Source: Barthelona sp. PCE
Taxonomy: Eukaryota > Metamonada: BaSk clade
Assembly (NCBI GenBank): GCA_040285745.1
Contig: JAUFOR010000008.1
Span: forward strand, 434,001 to 498,000
Direction of reading: 5' to 3'
DNA: 64,000 bases
Positions 28,101 through 36,800 of the stretch are shown piece by piece. The notes below the pieces were generated by a model that made no database searches, was not told the DNA's origin, and saw only the letters and a list, made by a program, of their open reading frames with translations. The translations under genes and the position numbers were made by a program. How positions within the stretch are numbered: position 1 is the stretch's first letter; every line of letters begins with the position of its first letter.

Positions 28101-29429
28101 GTACAAGTCCACAAAGCAATTATCTCTGCCAAGAGGACGACGCACAAGAGGACCATTCGAATCAAGGAACTTCCAGCGTGCCTGGCCCTTGAGGTTATTA
28201 CAAATGCTCTCCAAATCATCATCATACTTGCGATAGTACTGCAGATTGTACAGGTCTAGCGCCTCCTTGAACGTCTTCAATATCATATCAATGTTGGATA
28301 CACCGTTATTACTTGTCAGCGACTTAACTAGGTCCAGAAGACCAGACGGGTCGAGTGCGATTCCGTGACGGCCGTGATGCATGCGCATGATGCTAGTTGA
28401 TTCAAGATGTTGCAGTAATGTTTGGCTCGAAATCTCTAAATACTCGGAATAACGAGAGCGCAGTTGGAGAAGAACACGGTGGATGATATCAAGGGCTCTG
28501 TTGACATCAATGACATAAAATTCCCACATTTGACAACGCTGCAGTGCTTCTTTGATAGAATTAGTTATCATATCCAAATCTTCCTCAGTTCTGACAATCT
28601 TACCTTCAAATTCACCCCAAACAGCATCGCGGTCAACGTTAAATTCAACACTTTCATAATCTACGCTTGTTTTTACGAAATCAATTGGTACTTTTACCAA
28701 ACCATCACCAGAAATTCGTGCAATGACTTCATCAACAACAAACGCCAGCTCAAGATGAGGTGAGTTGAAGAGAGTATAACCACAATCAGGGTTTTCATAA
28801 AAGATGGCTGCAGTAGGAGCTAAATGATTGAGTACAATATCTTGATAGACACGTACACCCTTCTCGTGTGCCTTCTTGACAAATTGCTTTAGGTAGAACC
28901 AGTCCTTTGTGTCATTGGGAACAGTAAGAGGATCCTCGATTGAATAACTTGAATTCGAATGCCCTAGAACTTGAGCAGGTGTTAAATGAATGGCATTATA
29001 CTTGGTGATATCAAGACGATCTAGCTGCTCGTTCCACTGCCCATTGGATATATCTCCAAGCAACTTTGTAATCCAAGTCTCACATGATATACTTGAGTAA
29101 GAATAGGGACTGATAACTAGACCAAAGACAGGAGAAGAAAGCTCCTCGTCACGTAGAGTGTACGTGAGATAGTACTGAACAGGTCCTGCAATGTTTGTCT
29201 TTAAATCTACAACAAGATTGCTGTCTACAATTGTAGATTGTAGCTCGATTGGTCGAGTTCCTGACTCAACTATGTTGTACTCGTAACACTTAGCCCGTAG
29301 AGCCGGAAGCCCCATGCTTTGAAAGACAATTTGAACCTTTTCACCCTTCACAATGTTGTGAAGGCATGAAGGGAGATAATTCTCAGGCTTCGTCGTTACC
29401 TCACTAAACTTGTGTTTAATAATGTTCAT
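25137..29429 (-). CDS. AGL: Glycogen debranching enzyme
   Basis: 1,430 residues, full length for the bifunctional eukaryotic enzyme: 4-alpha-glucanotransferase in the N-half and amylo-1,6-glucosidase in the C-half. The GH13-like transferase shows DGFRMDNAHSTP (catalytic Asp, ~residue 525), VFAELFTND (catalytic Glu) and QSHDNEP. The GH133 glucosidase half shows SSGWTRSWGRDTFLALPG (~residue 1,020), RYNARDAVWWYLRSL and NYHNGPAWLWPAPFHAM. It works with phosphorylase to mobilise glycogen in the cytosol. The frame is open to an ATG at 29507, whose first 26 residues look like a signal peptide; because the enzyme is cytosolic and the stretch is simply T-rich, the Met at 29429 (MNIIKHKF) is chosen. 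The stop is one base from that of Exo84. Confidence 0.95.
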   Translation of the reverse strand: MNIIKHKFSEVTTKPENYLPSCLHNIVKGEKVQIVFQSMGLPALRAKCYEYNIVESGTRPIELQSTIVDSNLVVDLKTNIAGPVQYYLTYTLRDEELSSPVFGLVISPYSYSSISCETWITKLLGDISNGQWNEQLDRLDITKYNAIHLTPAQVLGHSNSSYSIEDPLTVPNDTKDWFYLKQFVKKAHEKGVRVYQDIVLNHLAPTAAIFYENPDCGYTLFNSPHLELAFVVDEVIARISGDGLVKVPIDFVKTSVDYESVEFNVDRDAVWGEFEGKIVRTEEDLDMITNSIKEALQRCQMWEFYVIDVNRALDIIHRVLLQLRSRYSEYLEISSQTLLQHLESTSIMRMHHGRHGIALDPSGLLDLVKSLTSNNGVSNIDMILKTFKEALDLYNLQYYRKYDDDLESICNNLKGQARWKFLDSNGPLVRRPLGRDNCFVDLYFSRINVNGSSVAFLNNGWSYHGGDFTTKTSRVLVRRELIAWGDCVKLRFLGPNDDDESDDFIWNYFNNYIQRCASVFDGFRMDNAHSTPAHVSVTLLDTAREINPDLFVFAELFTNDYHKDIDMTLRCGYNALVRELIHCKNMESIAGFVKSTGFVPVGSITGKCGGLPHMLYDQSHDNEPITDIFTVNSIPAVLSVLTFSNGAIGTTRGVDDLYPERICVVKESRSYWDIITDMHHARGRFNELRDVLLDYPEMNVKCEHNCLVVERFNPNNGKFITLIACLEFVEGHNNSHALFPDSINIAGQVTDVKFYVTPERDVEFCVAESDETLSGYVVDLHLMTDDDDFKLKHRLETPHSGKRDCYSVVDINSVPMFNAGSVLIVESEVHVPIHHFNDLDFELNKDITLSMAYDIFWGFKSEVETFGLDDSSMQFKGLGGFILAKDDEALRNNLMRGFWAVDYLFGHLQNVFQEEHPGLKWLRGELAKIPSFLLPKYFFKVVDFLYENLLERYASKLLCCGFDPEIEEIPEEERVAVEKKVYWSFRKDLALTAPQLTTPHIPFVSYGNNASSMAAGLPHFSSGWTRSWGRDTFLALPGLCIAPGFMKEARAILLDFMLLEKHGLLPNLVNQGENSRYNARDAVWWYLRSLFLYIDATGDSDILHEYVNGRPLFMNIYNILEKHRNGFAFTEENAGPQLDDRMQSEGFHVNSRLISGFPCGGNVYNCGTWMDKMGESAESHNRGIPATSRAGIPVEIAAMCACTVRWLKVAVAKEWITSPTTFDLTKWDTEMTRNFDKLFYIPIDEKLDSAYDIDIKFIQHRGIYKDVACAENKYEEYRLRCNVAVAMTTAPWLFKKSHAHSHLLRARELLLYPGMPGIKTLDPIDQAHNDFYHHGETNEYYTSGGFNYHNGPAWLWPAPFHAMAECQFNVSGYQNCASELLARAKEMLEENPMRGLPELLQGDGSHCAGSCVSQAWSSGCYLELLTFLDL

Positions 29430-29631
29430 TGCGCAACACAAAAGTTGAAGAGAAGGAAGGAAAAGGAAAAACAACAGTATTACCAACAATTCATATTCTG
29501 ACTGCATAAATCGACCATATCTTGTTGGTACAGTGATTTCATCAGGATAAATAATATAGAATACAAACTCACCTTGTATGATGCTAACCTGCTTGTTTTC
29601 AGTTTTACTTCCATTTTATTCTCATACATAG

Positions 29632-30828
29632 ATGACCTGGAACAACATACGATTTAATCAGGATCATTCCTTGCTTGTAGGGTGCACAAACGCGCAAGTC
29701 ATAATTTTTCAGGTATTTCCCTTGCAGAAACTCATTTCCCTTGACTATAAGAATGTTATTTTCGCAGAGTTAGTCTATAATTCATCTTTATTAGTTCTTG
29801 TGACTGGAGATTCGAACAATGCGGAAAGCACACACCACATCATCCTGTATCATATTAGAAACAAAACAGTACTGCACAAGTTCTCTCTTGATAACGAGGT
29901 TAAAGATATTAGAGCTAATACAACACATTTGTTGGTTTATAGCGAAAGTCAACTCATAATATTCCCTTTCCGCTCACTTCCTCATGGTGAAATCATCGTC
30001 CCCATCGATCCCGACTCAAACCCGAACCTTATTCATCTTTCTCCTAACTCCACTAACAATTTTGTTTCATATCAAAAAGAAAATTGTCAGTTGGGTGAAT
30101 TATCTTTACTGAATATTGGTTCCAGACATACAGACACATTCAAACCGCACAAAAATGAACTTATGATGAGTGTGTTCTCACATGATGGTAATCGTATCGC
30201 AACTGCATCAGAGCAAGGAACTTTGGTAAGGATTTTTGACAGCAAATCACATGATCTTTTGCATACTTTCAGAAGAGGTCTGAGTAACAGTACGATTTAT
30301 GGTCTTTCATTCAGTCCTGATGGTTCAAAAGTTGCAGCAATTTCAGAAAGTGGAAAAATTCATATCTTTGAATTATTCGATGATGAAAATATTGAAACTA
30401 GTGTTGCTAGGGCTACATATACTGCTGTTTTAGATGAAGAGGTTGATTCAGCATCTGCTGTAGTTTTTAGTCCAAGTGGAGCTGAAATAGCATGCTTAGT
30501 AAGAAATAAGATTACTGTTTTTAGATTATTAAAGGGTACAAATGCGGATGTGTTACTTGAGCAGACTCTTATGATTGAAGCAACACCTCAAGAAAGAAGT
30601 GAAGAAAAGAGTGAAGCACCATCACCATCACCAGAGTTAATAGAATTACCAACAACCAACAAACCTAAAGTCAATCATGAAAGAAAGATTGTTCCGGAGC
30701 AAACACCTTTAAATACACCTACACCGTTGGAAAGTAGTACAGGAAGTGAAGGTTCTGAACCAGCTGTTGCCTTTAAACCAAGACATAACAACAATCGTAG
30801 AAAGGGTGGTAAAAAACGTAATAGATGA
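29632..30828 (+). CDS. ATG18: PROPPIN autophagy protein, Atg18/WIPI-like
   Basis: 398 residues. Seven-bladed propeller that binds PI3P and PI(3,5)P2 on autophagosome and endolysosome membranes. The key signature is the lipid-binding FRRG in LLHTFRRGLSNSTIYGLSFS, preceded by HDGNRIATASEQGTLVRIFD; the N-terminus reads NNIRFNQDHSLLVGCTN, as in the family. After the propeller (~residue 310) comes an acidic/Pro-rich then basic tail (NNNRRKGGKKRNR) that looks disordered. It ends in TGA, 21 bases from the convergent Rab gene. Its 5' leader overlaps the leader of the divergent debranching-enzyme gene (203 bases between starts). Confidence 0.93.
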   Translation: MTWNNIRFNQDHSLLVGCTNAQVIIFQVFPLQKLISLDYKNVIFAELVYNSSLLVLVTGDSNNAESTHHIILYHIRNKTVLHKFSLDNEVKDIRANTTHLLVYSESQLIIFPFRSLPHGEIIVPIDPDSNPNLIHLSPNSTNNFVSYQKENCQLGELSLLNIGSRHTDTFKPHKNELMMSVFSHDGNRIATASEQGTLVRIFDSKSHDLLHTFRRGLSNSTIYGLSFSPDGSKVAAISESGKIHIFELFDDENIETSVARATYTAVLDEEVDSASAVVFSPSGAEIACLVRNKITVFRLLKGTNADVLLEQTLMIEATPQERSEEKSEAPSPSPELIELPTTNKPKVNHERKIVPEQTPLNTPTPLESSTGSEGSEPAVAFKPRHNNNRRKGGKKRNR

Positions 30829-30849
30829 TGTAAATAGTTCTACTCTTTA

Positions 30850-31437
30850 TTAACAGGCACATGTACTTTCATCTACTTTAATATCACTACTAGCCATCAA
30901 ATCTACATTCTCTTCATCATTAAAAGAATTTATCCTGGATAGAACTTTTGTTGCCACTGTCTGAAAGACTTCATCAACTCCTTGACCAGTTTTTGCACTG
31001 GTAAATGTATATGTGAGGTTGTATTCCTTAACAAACGCTTCTATCTCTTCCTGTGTAACTTGCCAATCATCACAATCAATCTTGTTTGCAGCAATTTCTA
31101 GTACAAAATCGCTCTCACAGTGTTTTTCTAATAACTGCATCCAACTTCTTAAATTCACGAAAGATTCACGATATGTGACATCAAACATGAGAATTACACC
31201 CTGTGCTGTGCGGAAAAGACTGCTAGTGATGCCTTTAAATCTTTCTTGACCTGCGGTATCAAATATTTGCAGCTTGACAACCTCTTGGTTGGGAAGAAGT
31301 ACCTCCTTCACTCGAAAATCAATACCAATTGTGCTTACATAGCTTTCTTGAAATAGAGATTCGCAAAATCTTAACAATAAACTGGTTTTTCCCACACTGC
31401 TTGATCCCACAAGCAACAGCTGTAACGTTTCACTCAT
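30850..31437 (-). CDS. Rab-family small GTPase
   Basis: 195 residues. P-loop GSSSVGKTS (11-19), switch I with T36 in STIGIDF, DTAGQERFKG (60-69), guanine-specific NKID (118-121) and SAK (147-149). The effector-region text (TIGIDFRVKEV, KLQIFDTAGQERF, LFRTAQGVILMFDVT) is of the Rab1/Rab8/Rab18 type. It ends CAC, a double-geranylgeranylation motif, so it should be membrane-anchored and act in vesicle targeting. The insertion between NKID and helix 4 is short. I cannot assign a Rab subclass by eye; Rab18-like is a fair guess. Confidence 0.95.
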   Translation of the reverse strand: MSETLQLLLVGSSSVGKTSLLLRFCESLFQESYVSTIGIDFRVKEVLLPNQEVVKLQIFDTAGQERFKGITSSLFRTAQGVILMFDVTYRESFVNLRSWMQLLEKHCESDFVLEIAANKIDCDDWQVTQEEIEAFVKEYNLTYTFTSAKTGQGVDEVFQTVATKVLSRINSFNDEENVDLMASSDIKVDESTCAC

Positions 31438-31553
31438 CTAAACAAAAACCCAACGCTAAAAAGGAAGAAAAATCAAGTACAACCAAACAATTACAAAATC
31501 TCAGAGTACTATATTTACTTACTAACACACATTTAAAGAATGACGATGACAAA

Positions 31554-32387
31554 TTACTGCACATTCATCTTGGATAATAGCTTCTCTGCCAACAATCTAT
31601 AAGATCCTTTTGTTTTCAAATCTGAATTAACAGCACTTAACACCGAATCAACATTAATATCACTGGTTTCGGGTTCTCGGATCTCAACTGCTTCAATTTC
31701 CTTTAAAAAAGCAGGTATATGTGGTCGTTCACGTCCTGTATTTGTGTTTTGGAATTTTGGTACATAGGTTTCAGTTGCAGCTAATGGTCTTCTCGGTTTT
31801 TCAATATTATTGGTTCGACTAGATAACATGTCGTCTACCTTTCTGTCGTTTTCTAATTGAATTCTATGAGAATCAGCTCTCATAAGAATTTCTTCAAATT
31901 TCTGACTTCCGACATCCCTCGAAACTTTTTCTACGTCTTTCTCCTTATATTCAGCCAACTGTTCCTCTAGATCACGGATCTTGGACAGCATTTTGCCCTT
32001 CTGAAGAGATAATTGCTCTTCATATTTGTTAATTTGTGTCACATAACTTTCAACTTTCGACTTATAATTAGTTGTAGTGAGTTTATGGTGCTCCTCGTAT
32101 GTCTGAACACTCTCCTGGTACTGGATAAGCTGCTTTCTCTGTGCAGAAACAATATCAAGCAGCCTATTTGTTTCTTTTTCTCGATTAATCGAAATATCTT
32201 GAATGTACTGGACTAACTCTTCATTCTTTTCGCGTAAGAATTCGTTTTCCTTCTGAAGCGCATCCGTCTCGACTTGTTTCTCCTTTAGAACGGATGTGTG
32301 AACAGAATTTTCAGTCTTTGGTCTCAATTCTATATGTTGATGTAACAACAACTTGAGTAACGCCCTCCGATGCTCAACTTCGCCCAT
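31554..32387 (-). CDS. Coiled-coil protein, unknown
   Basis: 277 residues from MGEVEHRRALLKLLL. Residues ~35-175 are near-continuous heptads (LQKENEFLREKNEELVQYI, KVESYVTQINKYEEQLSLQK); the C-terminal 100 residues are polar with short helices (ERPHIPAFLKEIEAVEI) and a final helix LAEKLLSKMNVQ. Such proteins are common in basal bodies and axonemes, but nothing specific is recognised. The frame is open to 32525, where it overlaps the divergent DDX47 start (32485); the internal ATG at 32387 leaves a 97-base spacer and is preferred. Confidence 0.7.
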   Translation of the reverse strand: MGEVEHRRALLKLLLHQHIELRPKTENSVHTSVLKEKQVETDALQKENEFLREKNEELVQYIQDISINREKETNRLLDIVSAQRKQLIQYQESVQTYEEHHKLTTTNYKSKVESYVTQINKYEEQLSLQKGKMLSKIRDLEEQLAEYKEKDVEKVSRDVGSQKFEEILMRADSHRIQLENDRKVDDMLSSRTNNIEKPRRPLAATETYVPKFQNTNTGRERPHIPAFLKEIEAVEIREPETSDINVDSVLSAVNSDLKTKGSYRLLAEKLLSKMNVQ

Positions 32388-32484
32388 TGCACAGGAAAAT
32401 TTATGAAAATAATGATAAAGGAAAAGTTTCGGATTACAACTCATCTTTCTATTTTTCAACCTTTTCACACATTTAAGAAGAACA

Positions 32485-33852
32485 ATGGCGAAGGAAGAGC
32501 CTAAAGAGAAGATTACTTTTTCCAAATTACCACTGTGTCCAGAGATGCTGGAAGCATGTGAGGAAAGAGGTTGGGAATTACCTACTCCTATTCAAGCAGC
32601 GGCTATAGAGCCCATCATCGAGGGCAGAGATGTTATTGGATTGGCTGAAACGGGTTCAGGTAAAACAGCAGCTTTTGCTTTACCGATTATTCACAAACTT
32701 TTGGACGTTCAGCAACCGTTTTTTGCATTGGTGTTGGCTCCCACAAGAGAATTAGCCTTTCAAATTTGTGATGTATTTAATGATTTGGGAGAAAATATTG
32801 GTATTCGTACAACATGCATTGTAGGTGATATGGATATGATGAATCAGATCAAGTCCCTGAGTTTACGACCTCATATCATTGTTGGAACCCCAGGACGTCT
32901 TGTAGATCACCTTGATTCAAAAACAGGGCTTACTCTTGATTCAGTACGCTTTGTTGTCTTGGATGAAGCTGACAGACTCCTCAACGCAGAGTTCAAGGTA
33001 CACATTGATAAGTTAATTAATGCCTGCTCAAACAGGGATCAAACATTGCTGTTTAGTGCTACAATGACTCCTCAGGTTGAGCGTTTGGCCGAAGCACAAC
33101 TCTTTAACGCACATAAGATCGATATCAACAAGGCAGCTGTTGTCAGCAATCTGCTTCAAACGTACGTACTTGTTGAAGCAACCAGAAAAATGTTGTATTT
33201 GGATCATTTACTCTCTCAGTTTGCAGGTCGTACAATCATTATTTTTGTTGATACTAGAGATGCGTGCAACATCACACAGCGGGTACTGGATGCCCTTGAT
33301 TTCCGCGCAGTGACAATTAACGGAAGTATGAGACAAAATGAACGATTGGCTGCTCTAGATAAGTTTAGAAATGGTGAGAAAAATATTCTTGTTGCGACTG
33401 ATGTCGCTGCACGTGGTCTTGATGAAGATGTTGATATTGTCATGAACTATGACCTCCCACAATCGGTTGATACTTATACTCATCGTGTTGGTCGAACTGC
33501 AAGAGCTGGTCGTGGTGGTTTGGCAATCAACTTTATCACACAGTACGATATTGAATACTTCCAAGCCCTAGAGAAGAAGGTGTTGGATCGCCAAATCAAG
33601 GAACAGAGAGAAGTGGATGAAAGAAGGAGAGAAAATGGAGAACCTGAGATGGAAGATAAACCAGTAATTAAAAAAATGGAAGCACTCCCCTTAAACGCAT
33701 CAAATATTGAAAGTAACAGAACCAGAAAGGAAGAAATTGACTCCATTGTTAGATTGGTAAGAGATTCTGTTAAAAGAAAGAAAGATGATCAGAAGAAGAA
33801 AAAGAAACAAAGATATCAGCAAAAAAATAACAGACGTCGTGGTCGACAATAA
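32485..33852 (+). CDS. DDX47: DEAD-box RNA helicase, DDX47/Rrp3-like
   Basis: 455 residues with all helicase motifs: Q motif (PTPIQ), AETGSGKT (54-61), PTRELA, TPGRL, DEAD (160-163), SAT (191-193), TDVAARGLD and HRVGRTAR (333-340). The text around them (FSKLPLCPEMLEACEERGW, VGDMDMMNQ, DHLDSKTGLTLDSVRFVVLDEADRLLNAEF, FITQYDIEYFQ) is that of the DDX47/Rrp3 group, nucleolar helicases of 18S rRNA maturation. The tail is Lys/Arg/Gln-rich (KKKKKQRYQQKNNRRRGRQ), fitting a nucleolar RNA-binding extension. The third residue of the usual GG motif is Asp (VGDMDMM). The stop lies 11 bases from that of the next gene. Confidence 0.93.
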   Translation: MAKEEPKEKITFSKLPLCPEMLEACEERGWELPTPIQAAAIEPIIEGRDVIGLAETGSGKTAAFALPIIHKLLDVQQPFFALVLAPTRELAFQICDVFNDLGENIGIRTTCIVGDMDMMNQIKSLSLRPHIIVGTPGRLVDHLDSKTGLTLDSVRFVVLDEADRLLNAEFKVHIDKLINACSNRDQTLLFSATMTPQVERLAEAQLFNAHKIDINKAAVVSNLLQTYVLVEATRKMLYLDHLLSQFAGRTIIIFVDTRDACNITQRVLDALDFRAVTINGSMRQNERLAALDKFRNGEKNILVATDVAARGLDEDVDIVMNYDLPQSVDTYTHRVGRTARAGRGGLAINFITQYDIEYFQALEKKVLDRQIKEQREVDERRRENGEPEMEDKPVIKKMEALPLNASNIESNRTRKEEIDSIVRLVRDSVKRKKDDQKKKKKQRYQQKNNRRRGRQ

Positions 33853-33863
33853 AATATTTCGGT

Positions 33864-36800
33864 TTATTTCTTAAAGTTATTTTTCTTCAACAATGAACTC
33901 CCACTGTTACCTATATTAAATCCACGTTTCTTTGTTCCGCTCTCTTCCTCTTCTCCACTTGCTTTCGATTTTCCAAATCCAAATTTAGGCTTTTTGGAAG
34001 AAGTTGTAGGGCTAGTAGATGACCCACCAAATGAACGCTTCATAAAACCGCTCTTCTTCTTCGTTGTTGAGCTGGATGTAACTTTTTTAACTAACTTCTT
34101 CGGGGTGTCCTTCTTGTTTCCAAAACCAACACGGCTTCTTGCCTCCATATTACCCTTAGTAGATGATCCAAAACTGCTCTTCTTTGATGCAAATTTAAAC
34201 TTCTTAGGCTTCTCTTCTTCTTTTTCTTCCTCTTCTTCTTCTATCTCTTCCTCTTTTGACTCATAATCATCAATATCGACATTATGATCGACACGAGGAG
34301 GTGCATCCTCAGTGATTGTCGGCGTATCTGTTGGCGTCGGTATCGTTAAGCTATCTAAATCGATTGATGATTCCGATTCTTCTTCTTCGTCCTTTAGTTT
34401 CTTAGAAACACTTCCAAATGTGGGGATCTTTGGTGCAGAAGGTTTGATCTTTTCGGATTCCTTCTTCTTGAGGCCAAACTTCTTGTTTCCTAATGTATTG
34501 GATCCTAACTTCTTAGCAGTCCCAAGTTTCTTGAGCGCTAACCCCTTCTTCACCTTGGGCTCAGGTGTAGGTTCTTCAGCCTTTTCCTCGACATCCTTAA
34601 CAGGTTCAGAAGCAACAGGTTCGGGTGTAGGTTCAGCAGGCTCGGGTTGTTCTTCAAGCGTCTTTTTCAAACCCAGTTTCAAACCTGGCTTTTTCAATCC
34701 CAACTTCTTGGGTTCCAACTTCTTATCACTATCTAAAGATTTCTTAAGCTGTGGCTTCTTCAACTCCAACTTCTTCTTAACAAGCGGTGTTTTGATAGGT
34801 TTCTTCAGCTCCATTTTCTTTGGCTCTGATTCTTTCTCAGTAGAAATGTCATCAAGTGTTAACTTTGCATCCTCCCCGGTCACAGGCGTCTCCACTACCT
34901 TATCACTCAAAGTAGTTGTTGGTTTCCCGAGATTGGTAAGGGTTTTCTTAGGTTTTTTGACAGGAAGCTCAGGAATATCAGTAATATCTTTCGCAGTAAT
35001 CTTAGGATACCTCCTATACGCCTTCTCAGCATCAAATACCTTAATGATACCAAGTGTTGATGTACGATCTTCGCACTCTGATAAATACTTATGACGAGCA
35101 GCCAAAAACTTGTCAACGAGACTATCCTTTTTGTCGACAATCTCCTTCCTAGTTTCTTTCTTAGATTCTTTAGGAACTGATCTTTTAAGAGGAGAATCTA
35201 TATCAACCTTTCTTAAAAATTGAGTATTATTGAAACCAAACTTGCGTTTCTTACCCTTAGCTTTCTTACCAAATTTTGAGCTGGGTATAACAGGTTTCAA
35301 ATCTTGAATTTTTTCCAATAATTCATCACCATCTGTCTTCTTGTTTTTGAACACATTAATACGTTCCTTCATCGAAAGAAGAACAGTACGTAGATGAACC
35401 ATGTCACCACGTAGACGGTCAACATCAATTGGTGTTGCACCTTCAAACAAATTTAATTGGCGATCAAGACGCTTGAGCTTCAGGCGATTACGAAGAAGCG
35501 CCTTGCCACTCGTGCTCAACTCATCATAGGCTGGGTAAGAATCCTTCGAATGCTGACATAGTTTGAGAGAGCGGGTTTGAGAAGCAGCAATCGAATATGT
35601 AGCAAGACTGTTCATTGCTTCTTGTAATTCAAATAGCTCGGGTTCAACTTCATCAACAATAAGTGGTACGTGTTGACGACCACGAATAGCCTTAAGTTTG
35701 TCGTCCAAATACTGGCTTCGTGAGAGCTTATATCTGTTAAAATCGGCCTTTGACTGTACCACACGGGATGTTGTCATCATCGTCTTGGTATGATCAACAG
35801 ATGCTTCATCCTTTTTCTTTTCAAATAATTCCATAAACGACCACTGAGGAACCTCTTCAAGATACGATAGTGAAGGCATCTGAGGGTAATCATCATAACC
35901 AAGCTCATCAAGAGAGGTTGGTTCAACAGTATGACAAGAAAGTTCGCCATCAAGTGTTCTAATCTCAACAATAGGACGATTCTCAACGGTCTCTTTAATA
36001 TCATTATTGAAACTCTTCAAAGTCTTCAATTGTTCCTTGACTTCTTCCAACTCGATAACCTTTGTATCAAACTTTGATTTCAATTGAGTTACATGTGTAA
36101 CGTGAGTATCCAATGCAGTGCTTAACTCAGCTACTCTCTTATCACTAGCATCAAGACGTTCAATAAGCATATTAATGGTAACGTCCTTTTGATGGAGTGC
36201 TGTTTCAGTGATTTGCTCGAATTTCTGCAATCTTTCGCTTTGTGACTTGAACATCTCCATGGTATTCTCATCAGGTTCACTTCGAACATCAAAAATTTTT
36301 GTAACTTCCTTATTAGGCTTTCCAAACTTAGTGTCTGTCTGTTTTAAGGGAGTTTGTTTAACTTTACCAAACGGAGTTGTTTTCTTATTCACGTTCAAAT
36401 TTGCCAAGTTACCAAATGCTCTAGAAACACTATCTTTCGGTGTATTGTGAATTGCTGCTGGGGCTGGGGCTGTACCGTGTTTGGGTTCATTAACATTTTT
36501 AACAATTTCCTTCTTAATAATTTCCTTCTTGATTGGTTCATCAATGATTGCATCTTTTGAGACATAGTCCTCTACGTCACTTGGATCGATCCATTCGTCC
36601 ACGTGCCTACGCTTACGATCATTGGGTGTGCTGTTAAAAGTACTATGAATGATTGGTTCAGGTTCGGGAACAGTTTCTTCTTCGGGCTCAGAAAAAAAAT
36701 CATCAATATCGGACTCACACATCATGTCCATGGTGTTCTTCTTATTCTCAACGCTCTCAACGCTGTTGATAACAGTTTCATCAACCTCCTGATCAACATC

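Noticed and set aside
29430-29507. Signal peptide on the debranching enzyme
   Set aside because: The hydrophobic 26-residue leader comes from a T-rich stretch upstream of MNIIKHKF; the enzyme family is cytosolic and homologues lack it.
34312-35094. 260-codon plus-strand ORF opposite the FG protein gene
   Set aside because: It is the antisense of a Lys/Pro/Glu-rich repeat zone; Ser/Phe/Gly text follows from reverse-complementing AAG/GAA codons. No start context or homology.
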